Shown here one piece after another: positions 37,607 through 46,372 of a stretch of DNA of 64,000 nt. Positions within the stretch are counted from its first letter, which is position 1. Every line of letters starts with the position of its first letter. Below the pieces are notes generated by a model. It was given only the letters and a program-made list of their open reading frames with translations, did not search any database and was not told the DNA's origin. The DNA is from WS-11 sp964405235 (GTDB lineage Bacteria > Eisenbacteria > RBG-16-71-46), in contig CAYONG010000135.1 in NCBI GenBank assembly GCA_964405235.1, positions 1-64,000 of the forward strand, read 5' to 3'. The translations under genes were made by a program, and so were the position numbers.

Positions 37607-38976
37607 GTCGCGAACACCTTGCGTGCGCGATGAAGCCCGCGCACCAGCGCGTCGATCTCCTCGGGCACGGTGTAGCAATGGAACGAGGCGCGGACGCTCG
37701 CCGGCACGCCCAGCTTCTCGTGCAGCGGCATCGCGCAGTGGTGTCCGGCGCGCACCGCCACCCCCTCGTCGTCGAGCACGGTCGCCACGTCGTGCGGGTG
37801 GAGGCCGTCGAGCGTGAAGGCAATGACGCCGCCGCGCCGCTCGGCACCGGGCCCAAGGATGGTGAGGTCGGGGACCTCGCGCAGGCATTCCATCGTCGTC
37901 GCAGCCAGCTCACGATCGTGGGCAAACACCCGGTCCATGCCGAGCGCTTCGAGGTACTGCACCGCAGCGCCGAAACCCACCGCCTCTGCGATCGCCATCG
38001 TGCCGGCCTCGAACTTCCACGGCAGCTCGTTCCACAGCGACTCGCGCAGCTTGACCTCGCGGATCATCTCCCCGCCGCCGAGGAAGGGCGGCATCGCCTC
38101 GAGCAGCGCGCGCCGCGCCCACAGAGCGCCGATGCCGGTCGGGCCCAGCATCTTGTGGCTCGTGAACGCCATGAAGTCGCAGCCGAGCGCCTGCACGTCC
38201 ACCGGGCAGTGCGGCACGCTCTGCGAGGAGTCCGCCAGCATCAGTGCGCCGGCGGCATGGGCCTCCCGGGCGATCTCGGCGATCGGGTTGACGGTGCCGA
38301 GCACGTTCGAGATGTGGACGGCCGCGACCAGCTTCACCCGGCCGTCGGCGAGCAGCCCGGGCAGGGCGCCAAGGTCCAACTCGCCCGAGCCGGTGACCGG
38401 GATGAAGCGCAACTCGATCCCGCGCTCAGCGGCGAGGATCTGCCACGGCACCAGGTTCGAGTGGTGCTCCATCTCGGTCAGCACGATGGCGTCACCGGCC
38501 TTCAACTGCGAGCGGCCCCACGAGTAGGCGACGAGATTGATCGCCTCGGTGCTGTTGCGGGTGAAGATCAGCTCGCGCGGCGAGCGGGCGCCGACGAAGG
38601 ACGCCACCCGCCGGCGGGCGTCCTCGTAGGCCGCCGTGGCCTCCTCGGCGATGCGGTAGATGCCGCGATGGATATTTGAGTTGCACGTGGAGTAGTAGTG
38701 GTCCATCGCCGCCAGCACGCTGTCGGGCTTCTGGCTGGTCGCGGCGCTGTCCAGGTAGCAGAGCGGCTTCGCGCGCGCGGTGCGAAAGATCGGAAACTGC
38801 GCGCGGATGGCGTGCGCGTCGAACGGACGGGGCGCCGGGTGCTCGTTCACGGTCCGGGGGACGCCCTCTCCTCGCTCGGGCCGCTCGATCGCACCCACGC
38901 GGGCACCACGCGAAGCGAGGTCCGCGGCCTGTCGCGATGAGAGGGCGTCCCCCGGACCTTCCGCTGGAGCGTTCAT
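37603..38976 (-). CDS. sufS: cysteine desulfurase SufS
   Basis: PLP-dependent enzyme that removes sulfur from cysteine for Fe-S assembly. It has the PLP lysine in TSHKMLGPTGIG, the reactive Cys in RAGHHCAMPLHE, and the normal SufS fold (YLDSAATSQKP, NSNIHRG). The 457 residues include about 36 unusual N-terminal residues (GPGDALSS to GVPRT) encoded by a 108-bp palindromic segment, after which the normal family start resumes (RPFDAHAIRAQFPI). If translation begins at the GTG at 38850, the palindrome would be untranslated instead. ATG 38976 lies 5 bp after the sufD stop. Confidence 0.93.
   Translation of the reverse strand: MNAPAEGPGDALSSRQAADLASRGARVGAIERPERGEGVPRTVNEHPAPRPFDAHAIRAQFPIFRTARAKPLCYLDSAATSQKPDSVLAAMDHYYSTCNSNIHRGIYRIAEEATAAYEDARRRVASFVGARSPRELIFTRNSTEAINLVAYSWGRSQLKAGDAIVLTEMEHHSNLVPWQILAAERGIELRFIPVTGSGELDLGALPGLLADGRVKLVAAVHISNVLGTVNPIAEIAREAHAAGALMLADSSQSVPHCPVDVQALGCDFMAFTSHKMLGPTGIGALWARRALLEAMPPFLGGGEMIREVKLRESLWNELPWKFEAGTMAIAEAVGFGAAVQYLEALGMDRVFAHDRELAATTMECLREVPDLTILGPGAERRGGVIAFTLDGLHPHDVATVLDDEGVAVRAGHHCAMPLHEKLGVPASVRASFHCYTVPEEIDALVRGLHRARKVFAT
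38851..38958 (-). repeat. 108-bp palindrome-bounded segment inside the 5' end of sufS
   Basis: Perfect 20-bp inverted arms at 38851-38870 and 38939-38958, each beginning GGTCCGGGGGACGCCCTCT when read inward. A shorter inner pair, CCTCGCT (38870-38876) with AGCGAGG (38914-38920), is also present. The segment is exactly 36 codons, so it keeps the frame. No target duplication was seen. Confidence 0.8.
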
Positions 38977-38981
38977 GGGCG

Positions 38982-40316
38982 CTATCCGATCTTTCGCTGG
39001 ATCACCTGCCGCAGATGTTCGCGGATCTCCTCCAGCGGGATGCGATCGATCACCGGCGCAAAGAATCCCTCGACGATCAGGCGCTGTGCGTCGTTGCGCG
39101 GCAGCCCGCGCGCCATGAGGTAGTACATTTGCTCCGCGTCCACGTTGCCGATCGTCGCCCCGTGGGTGCAGCGCACGTCGTTGGCGAGGATCTCGAGGCC
39201 CGGGATGCTGTCGGCGCGCGCGGTGTCGGAGAGCACCAGGTTCCGGTTCGCCTGGTAGGCGTCGGTGCGCTGCGCGCCCTCGGCGACCTGGATCAGGCCC
39301 TGGTAGACGCTGCGCGCGCGGTCCTTGAGGCAGCCCTTGATGAGCAGGTCGCTGGTGCAGTGGTCGGACAGGTGCCGCTGCAGCGTGTGGAGATGGAACT
39401 GCTGCCGGCCGTCGCCGAACATGAAACCGTGAACGAACGCCTGCCCGCCGGGGCCGACGAGATCGAAGTAGGAGTTGGTCTTCACCATCCGGCCGCCGAG
39501 GATGGTCTGGATCCACTGCAGCTCGGCCCCGCGTCCGATCTGCGCCCTCTGGTTCGAATAGTGGTAGACATGCCCGCCCCACTCTTGAAGGGTGCCATAC
39601 ACCAGCTTCGCGTCGTCACCCAGGAACACCTCGGTGCCGCCCAGATGGAACGCGATCCCCTCACCCGCGCCCGACAGCTCCTCCTCGACAATGGTGGCGC
39701 GCGCGTTCTTACCCATCACGATGACGCTGCGCGGCGCCACGATCTGGCCGGTGCCGTCGAGCCAGTGGAAGAGGCGGATCGGCACCGCCGCCTCGACACC
39801 GTCCGGGACGTAGACGAAAGCGCCGCCCGAGCGTAGCGCCGCCCCCAGCGCCGCGTATCCGTCGTAGTCGGGTTCGATCAACGCCCCCAGCCGGTCACCT
39901 AGCTTGTCCGCGTGCTGGACCAACGCGCGCTCTAGCGAGCAGACGATGACGCCCTGGCGCGCCAGCTCGGGCGCGGTCTGCTCGATGACCACGGCGGTAT
40001 TGCGCTGCACGACGAGCCCGATGCGGCCCGCCTCGCTCCCGAGGCGCTCGAGCAGTACCGGTGGCAGATCGTCCAGATTGCGGGTGGCGGGGCTCGCGCG
40101 CAGCGGATCGAGTGATGGAAACGCCTGCTCGAGCGTGCGGAAGTCGATCCGGCGCCACAGCTCCTGCTCGCGGCCCGGGAACCCGAGCGTGCGCGCGTTG
40201 CCGGCGGCCGCGCGGCGCTGGGCAATCGCCCAAACCGGCTCGTCCTTTCGGACCGCGCGCTCCAATGCGGCAGTCGTCCAGGTGTCGACGTCGAAGGCCA
40301 TCGTCGCGGGCGTCAT
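38982..40316 (-). CDS. sufD: Fe-S cluster assembly protein SufD
   Basis: A 444-residue beta-helix protein that forms the SufBC2D scaffold. Conserved features are the parallel beta-helix core (VFVHGF..GDGRQQFHLHTLQRHLSDH), the ending LARGLPRNDAQRLIVEGFF, and the DVRCTHGATIGNVD stretch with the His/Cys often placed at the SufB-SufD interface. Its start overlaps the sufB stop (ATGA). Confidence 0.93.
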   Translation of the reverse strand: MTPATMAFDVDTWTTAALERAVRKDEPVWAIAQRRAAAGNARTLGFPGREQELWRRIDFRTLEQAFPSLDPLRASPATRNLDDLPPVLLERLGSEAGRIGLVVQRNTAVVIEQTAPELARQGVIVCSLERALVQHADKLGDRLGALIEPDYDGYAALGAALRSGGAFVYVPDGVEAAVPIRLFHWLDGTGQIVAPRSVIVMGKNARATIVEEELSGAGEGIAFHLGGTEVFLGDDAKLVYGTLQEWGGHVYHYSNQRAQIGRGAELQWIQTILGGRMVKTNSYFDLVGPGGQAFVHGFMFGDGRQQFHLHTLQRHLSDHCTSDLLIKGCLKDRARSVYQGLIQVAEGAQRTDAYQANRNLVLSDTARADSIPGLEILANDVRCTHGATIGNVDAEQMYYLMARGLPRNDAQRLIVEGFFAPVIDRIPLEEIREHLRQVIQRKIG

Positions 40317-42735
40317 CCGACCGAGCCTTCCATCTGCAGCTGGATCAGCCGGTTCATCTCGACCGCATACTCCATCGGCAGCTCCTTCACGATCGGCTCG
40401 ATGAACCCCGAGACGATCATGGCCGCCGCCTCTTCCTTGCCGATCCCGCGACTCTGCAGGTAGAAGATCTGCTCGTCGCCGATCTTGGACACCGTCGCCT
40501 CGTGGCCGATCGTGACGCGATCCTCCTCGATTTCCATGTAGGGATAGGTGTCCGATCGCGACTTCTCGTCCAGGATCAGGGCATCGCAGTTGACGGTGCT
40601 GCGCGAATCCACCGCACCCTTCTGCACTTTGACCAGCCCGCGATAACCCGCGCGCCCGCCGTCCTTGCTGATGGACTTGGAGATGATCTTGCTCGACGTA
40701 TTCGGCGCGCAGTGGATGACCTTACCACCCGCGTCCTGGTGCTGGCCCTTGCCGGCGAAGGCGATCGAGAGGATCTCGCCATGAGCTCCCGGCTCCATCA
40801 TGTAGACGCTCGGGTACTTCTGGGTGATCTTGCTGTTGTGCACGACGAAGCCATTCGCAACGAAGTTGTGCGTGCCATCAACCTCGATATCCCACGTATC
40901 CTCGACCCCAAGCGGCTCGATCTCCATCAGGCGTGTGAAGTACACCGGCTTGTCGTAGCGGCCCTCGCCGAAGTAGAGGAGATAGCACGTGTACTCCTTG
41001 ACCTCTTTGCCCAACTTCAGTTTTTCGCGACGCGTCCAGGTGCTGATCTTGCGAGGATCGAGGCCACAGGAGATCGCCAGGGTCTTCACGTCCTCCAGCA
41101 GTGCCCGATGAACGCTCGCAAGCGAGATGTTCTTGTGGTTCGCGCGAATGTGCCCGTCTGCAGCCAGATAGCCCTCGATGAATGCCTCCCGCTGCGATCG
41201 CGGCAGCTGGAAGACCCACTCGGGAACTCGCTTCGTGTGCGCGTTTCCGCTGAGCCCGGCAGCAACTATCCAGTCTCGCATCCACCCCGAATTGATCCGC
41301 ACCGCATTGCCATGAACCTGACAATCCGTCCCGAACAAATCAGCCAGCAGCCTCACCATCCGCACATGCGCTTTGTCGCCTGGCGGCACAGCGAAGTTCA
41401 CCCGATTTGGCTCGAGATAGCCATCACCGACATACAGGCCGAGGAGCCACATCAGATCGTCGGAGCTCTCGCTTGGGAGCCTCAAGGCCTTGCTGCCTCG
41501 ACGGGCCGGGATGTCGAAGGCCTTCGCCTTGCCGTGGTCGGGCAGCACACCAGAAATCGCCAGCAGGTCGCCGGTCTTGAGCTCATCGAGACGCTTCCAC
41601 GATAGCGACACATGACGGCCGGTCTTGCTCAGGGAAAGGAACGGATGATTGGCGGTTGCCCGAATCTGACGATGGTTTTCCGTTCTGAGGCGATAGACCA
41701 CCTGCTTGCCACTATATCGCTTGGCGAGCACCTTGCGCCGTTCCCACTCCATCCCCGCGTTGAGTGTGTAGGCCATCGCACCGGGCTCGAGGTTGCTGAT
41801 CGGCACGACATCATTGTTCACAAAGACGAGCGAGTCCCCCGTCAGGCATCCGAGATTCCCGTCCACCCACTCCATCGTGGCGTTCCGATACGCCACCGCG
41901 CGCTTGGTGACGAGGTTGTATACATTGTTAGACCAATTCTGAATAGTGGTATATCGACAGCGCGCGCCGGGCTTGACGATGATCTCAACCACTGCTGAAT
42001 GGAGTGAATCACTACTATAGGTAGGGGCCGTGCACCCCTCGACGTAATGCACGAACGCGCCCTCATCGACGATGATGAGCGTGCGCTCGAACTGGCCCAT
42101 GTCCTTGGTGTTGATCCGGAAGTAGGCCTGGAGCGGCACGTCCACGTGCACGCCCTTCGGTATGTAGATGAACGATCCACCCGACCACACCGCCGAGTTG
42201 AGGGCGGCGAACTTGTTGTCGCTGGACGGGATGATGGTGCCGAAATATTGCTTGAACAGCGCCTCGTGCTCCTTGAGGCCATGGTCGCAGGAAAGGAACA
42301 GCACACCCTGCTTCTCGAGCTTCTCCTGGATCTTGTGGTAGACGACCTCGGAGTCGTACTGGGCGCCCACACCCGCCAGGAACTTCTGCTCGGCCTCGGG
42401 GATGCCCAGCTTGTCGAACGTGCGCTTCATGTCGGCGGGCACGTCCTCCCAGGACTTGGCCTCCTCCGACGTGGGCTTCACGTAGTAGTAGATGTTCTGG
42501 AAGTCGATGGTCGAGAGGTCGGGGCCCCAGGTCGGCATCGGTTTCTTCTCGAAGATCTCGAGCGCCTTGAGGCGGTAGTCCCGCATCCAGGCGGGCTCCT
42601 GCTTCATGTCCGAGATCTGGGCGACGATCTCGCGGTCGAGACCTCGGCGGCTCTTGAACACGGACTGCTCCGCGTCGTGGAAACCGTACTTCTCGGTGTA
42701 GCTGTCGCGCAGGTCGAGTTTGGGCGTCTCGGTGC

Positions 42736-42739
<4 letters not shown>
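40313..42739 (-). CDS. sufB: Fe-S cluster assembly protein SufB, intein-containing precursor
   Basis: An 808-residue precursor. Residues 298-635 are an intein, and splicing would give a 470-residue SufB, the normal length. The extein has family landmarks (SSDNKFAALNSAVWSGGSFIYIP, NEIYHYVEGCTAPTYSSDSLH-like HYVEGCTAPTYSS, and C-terminal VSKIGDEQIFYLQSRG). SufB is the core scaffold of SufBC2D. The intein sits between ...EWVDGNLG and SKITQKYPSV with Ser as the +1 residue, so the SUF pathway depends on protein splicing. The codons just upstream of the intein (about 41905-42030) are AT-ending, unlike the rest. Confidence 0.95.
40835..41848 (-). mobile_element. SufB intein with LAGLIDADG homing endonuclease
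   Basis: A 338-residue intein (Cys298 to Asn635 of the precursor). Block A is CLTGDSLVFV. Block B has the conserved TxxH as ATANHPF. The two dodecapeptide motifs are LLGLYVGDGYL and FIEGYLAADGHI. Block F/G reads LGVEDTWDIEVDGTHNFVANGFVVHN, with the terminal His-Asn, then Ser+1 of the extein. All residues for splicing and both endonuclease aspartates/glycines appear present, so it may be active. Two lines counted inside it gave 53% and 63% GC versus 67% in a nearby extein line. Confidence 0.93.
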
Positions 42740-43539
<800 letters not shown>

Positions 43540-43580
43540 GTCGTCGCGGTCCTCTGTTGGAAGTCGTCGGTTCCGGTCGG

Positions 43581-43940
43581 TCAGACCGAGAAGCTCTCAC
43601 CGCACGCGCAGCCGTGCCGCACGTTTGGGTTGGTGAATTTGAATCCGGTGCCCATCAGGCCCTCGACGTAGTCCACCTCGGTCCCGCCGAGCAGTGTCGC
43701 GCTGCGCGCATCCACCACCAGGCGCACGCCTTGCGACTCGATGATCTGGTCCTCGGGCGCTTCGGCGTCGCAGAACTCCATGAAGTACGAGTTGCCCGAA
43801 CAGCCGCCGCCGCGCACGCCGACACGCAGCCCGGCCTGCGGGTTGCCGCGGCCGGCGAGCAGGCCCTTGACCCGCTCGGCCGCCACCGGGGTGAGGGTGA
43901 TCATCGTGAGGCTGTCTCCTTTCGTCTCACCATCGTTCAT
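43581..43940 (-). CDS. A-type Fe-S carrier protein (SufA/ErpA/IscA-like)
   Basis: A 119-residue A-type carrier. The three conserved cysteines are in GGGCSGNSY and the terminal HGCACGESF (Cys-Ala-Cys). It transfers clusters from the SUF scaffold to apoproteins. A short charged extension precedes MITLTPVAAERV; ATG 43904 is an alternative start. It lies first among the assembly genes, directly after the MerR gene. Confidence 0.92.
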   Translation of the reverse strand: MNDGETKGDSLTMITLTPVAAERVKGLLAGRGNPQAGLRVGVRGGGCSGNSYFMEFCDAEAPEDQIIESQGVRLVVDARSATLLGGTEVDYVEGLMGTGFKFTNPNVRHGCACGESFSV

Positions 43941-43977
43941 GGTCGCGCCCTCTCTTGCACTCGGGGCAATTCTGAGG

Positions 43978-44526
43978 TCACGTGGTCTCCAGTCCTTCCA
44001 GATGCACCAGTCCGCCCCGCCCACCGCGGCGGCTCCGCTCGGGCGTCGAGGTGATCCCCGCCACCAGCGCGGGCTCGCGCGGCATGCCATGATCCTGCCC
44101 GCACTGCACGCACCCGTTCACCTTTACCCCGGGCGTGGCGCATTCCCGGCAGGTCTCGAGGTAGGCCAGCCCCTCGGTCAGTTCGCGCTCGAGCTGCTGG
44201 TGGCGCGTCACCGCCGCTCGGGTCTCCTCCAGCTTGCGCGCGAACAGCCCGCGCAGGCGCTCCATCGCATCCGGTCCCAGATCGGCGCCCCACCACGAGC
44301 GCAGCAGCTCGCTCATCTCGTGCAGCGAGAAGCCCATGCCGTGAAGCAGGGCGATCCAGCGTACGCGCTCGACCACCGAACGCTCGTAGAGGCGGAAGCC
44401 GCCGCTGGTGCGGGTCGCGGGGCGAAGCAGTCCCAGCTCTTCGTAGAGGTGAATCGCCCGCACCGTCTTGCCGGTCTGGCGGGCGAGGTCACCGATACGC
44501 AGCAGGTGGGCTGATTCGGGATTCAT
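43978..44526 (-). CDS. MerR-family transcription regulator heading the suf operon
   Basis: A 182-residue regulator with an N-terminal winged helix (LRIGDLARQTGKTVRAIHLYEELGLL, then GGFRLYERSVVERVRWI), a long dimerisation helix, and a C-terminal Cys cluster C126-x2-C129-x9-C139-x2-C142. The cluster could hold a metal or an Fe-S cluster, which would make it the sensor of this SUF operon in place of IscR or SufR (inference). ATG 44526 is chosen for its GGGAG site; ATG 44544 is possible. It is the first gene of the operon. Confidence 0.85.
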   Translation of the reverse strand: MNPESAHLLRIGDLARQTGKTVRAIHLYEELGLLRPATRTSGGFRLYERSVVERVRWIALLHGMGFSLHEMSELLRSWWGADLGPDAMERLRGLFARKLEETRAAVTRHQQLERELTEGLAYLETCRECATPGVKVNGCVQCGQDHGMPREPALVAGITSTPERSRRGGRGGLVHLEGLETT

Positions 44527-44574
44527 CGGTCTTGCGTCTCCCATACCCTTACGCGCGGGTTAGATTCAGACCGG

Positions 44575-44603
44575 AACGTACGAGAACCAATCATCTTTGT
44601 CAA
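44575..44603 (-). promoter_or_regulatory. candidate promoter of the suf operon
   Basis: Minus-strand TTGACA (44603-44598), a perfect -35, and TACGTT (44580-44575) with a 17-bp spacer, 49 bp before the MerR-family start. The spacer is the normal 17 bp rather than the 19 bp usual for MerR-activated promoters, which would fit repression or sigma70 basal transcription. Confidence 0.55.
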
Positions 44604-44668
44604 CGATTCTGCGCCGAATCGCGAGCCAATGGGCGGGATCGGGGTGGGCTCGTCTAACTCGTTTTACG

Positions 44669-46132
44669 TCAGGCGGTTGGCCGGCTTCGACGCATGAGCG
44701 CCAGGTAGAGCACCCCGGCCGAGAGGAACCCCACGAACCAGGCGTAGTCGTAGAGCGGGCGCAGCACCGGGACGACCAACCCGCCCCAGGCGAGCGCACA
44801 GCCCACCAGCGTCGCGATCACGGCCGGCATGTTCCAGCCGCCGTAGCGACCGTCGGGCAGGTAGAGGTCGGCGAGGTGCAGTTCCCGCCTGCGCACGATC
44901 CAGTAGTCGGCGATCAACACGCCGGCGATCGAGCCCAGCCCACCCGAATAGCCGATCAGCCAGGCGAAGATGTAGCCCTTGGGATCCGCGAGCAGCCGCC
45001 ACGGCTGCATGGCGATGCCGACCAGCCCGGTGATGAGCCCGCCGGTGCGGAAGCTGATCCAGCGCGGCAGCGCGTTGGCGAAATCGTTGGCCGGGGAAAC
45101 CACGTTGGCGGCAATGTTGACCGCCAGCGTGGCGACCACGACCGAAAACATCGCGAAGCCGACCACGAACGGATTCCCGAACTTCGCGACCAGCTTCACC
45201 GGGTCCCAGATCGCCTCGCCATAGATGATGGCGGTGGCGCTGGTGATCATCACTCCCATCGCCGCGAACATGAACATGGTGGTGGGGAGCGCCAAGGCCT
45301 GACCGACGATCTGCTCGCGCTGGCTGCGGCCGAAACGGGTGAAGTCGGGCATGTTGAGCGAGAGCGTCGCCCAGAAGCCGATCATGGCGGTGAGCGACGG
45401 CGCGAATATCGGCAGGAACTCAGCCATGGTCTCGAACTTCCCCGGCTGAGAAAGGAGCGGCCCGAAACCATCCGCGGCCTTCACCGCCCACACCAGCAGC
45501 CCGATGGTGACGATTAGCACGTAGGGCGCCGCCCAGTTCTCGACCTTCCGGAGCAGATCCATGCCGCGGTAGATGATCCAGATGTTGAGACCCCAGAAGA
45601 GCATGAACGAGAGCCACTCGCTCCCGCTGTGCCCGCCGAAGCCGGGGCCGAGCATGTCCTTCCATCCCGGGATCAGGGCGGCGAAGAACGTATTGAGCGC
45701 CTCGCCGCCGATCCAGGCCTGGATGCCGAACCAGCCGCAGGCGACCAGGGCACGCATGAGCGCGGGGAGGTTGGAGCCCGCGGTCCCGTACGCGGCGCGC
45801 GCGAACACCGGGAACGGGATGCCGTACTTGGTGCCCGGATGCGAGTTGAGCAGGATCGGGATGAGCACGATGGTGTTGCCGAGAAGGATGGTGAACAGCG
45901 CCTGCTTCCAGTTCATCCCCTGCGCCATGAGGCCGGAGGCCAGCATGTAGGTGGGGATGCAGTGCGCCATCGAGATCCACAGCGCCGCGTAGTTGTACGT
46001 GGACCAGGTGCGGCGGGCGATCGGGACCGGGGCCAGGTCGCGGTTGTAGAGCGGGCTCTGGTGGATGGCCGCAACACCGAGCAACTCCACCCGTCCGTCG
46101 GGGAGCTGGATCTGGCTCTTCTCGGCGTCCAT
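44669..46132 (-). CDS. NCS1 family nucleobase/hydantoin/allantoin permease
   Basis: A 487-residue, twelve-helix NCS1 transporter (Mhp1/PucI/Fui type) for nucleobases or related rings, Na+ or H+ driven. The N-terminal YNRDLAPVPIARRTWSTYNYAALWISM, the HPGTKYGIPFPVFARAAYG loop and the NMPDFTRFGR motif are typical. It lies downstream of preA and a small membrane gene on the same strand, so uptake and reductive degradation of uracil/thymine or a relative are likely coupled. Confidence 0.92.
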   Translation of the reverse strand: MDAEKSQIQLPDGRVELLGVAAIHQSPLYNRDLAPVPIARRTWSTYNYAALWISMAHCIPTYMLASGLMAQGMNWKQALFTILLGNTIVLIPILLNSHPGTKYGIPFPVFARAAYGTAGSNLPALMRALVACGWFGIQAWIGGEALNTFFAALIPGWKDMLGPGFGGHSGSEWLSFMLFWGLNIWIIYRGMDLLRKVENWAAPYVLIVTIGLLVWAVKAADGFGPLLSQPGKFETMAEFLPIFAPSLTAMIGFWATLSLNMPDFTRFGRSQREQIVGQALALPTTMFMFAAMGVMITSATAIIYGEAIWDPVKLVAKFGNPFVVGFAMFSVVVATLAVNIAANVVSPANDFANALPRWISFRTGGLITGLVGIAMQPWRLLADPKGYIFAWLIGYSGGLGSIAGVLIADYWIVRRRELHLADLYLPDGRYGGWNMPAVIATLVGCALAWGGLVVPVLRPLYDYAWFVGFLSAGVLYLALMRRSRPTA

Positions 46133-46150
46133 GGAGGCGGCGGGGCTCCC

Positions 46151-46372
46151 TCAGGAACCAGTCTTGCGCCCGGCGCGGAACCAGAGCGCGGCGCCGATGA
46201 GGATGGCGAGCCCGTTGACGGCCGGCGGCAGCGCAAGCTGGCGCTTCTCGGTCGCCTGCATCTTGAGGCCGCCGAGCTGGGCGATGGTCTCCCTGCGGTC
46301 GTACGGGATGCCGCCGAACATGAGCCCCAGCATCCCGAGGACGACAAGCACCGCGCCGAGCGGCTTGATCAC
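46151..46372 (-). CDS. small two-helix membrane protein
   Basis: A 73-residue protein with two hydrophobic helices (LGAVLVVLGMLGLMFGGI and VNGLAILIGAALWFR) separated by a polar loop, similar in shape to DUF3185 proteins. Its GTG start overlaps the preA stop (GTGA), and the NCS1 gene follows 18 bp later. Function unknown; presumably translated with PreA. Confidence 0.65.
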   Translation of the reverse strand: MIKPLGAVLVVLGMLGLMFGGIPYDRRETIAQLGGLKMQATEKRQLALPPAVNGLAILIGAALWFRAGRKTGS

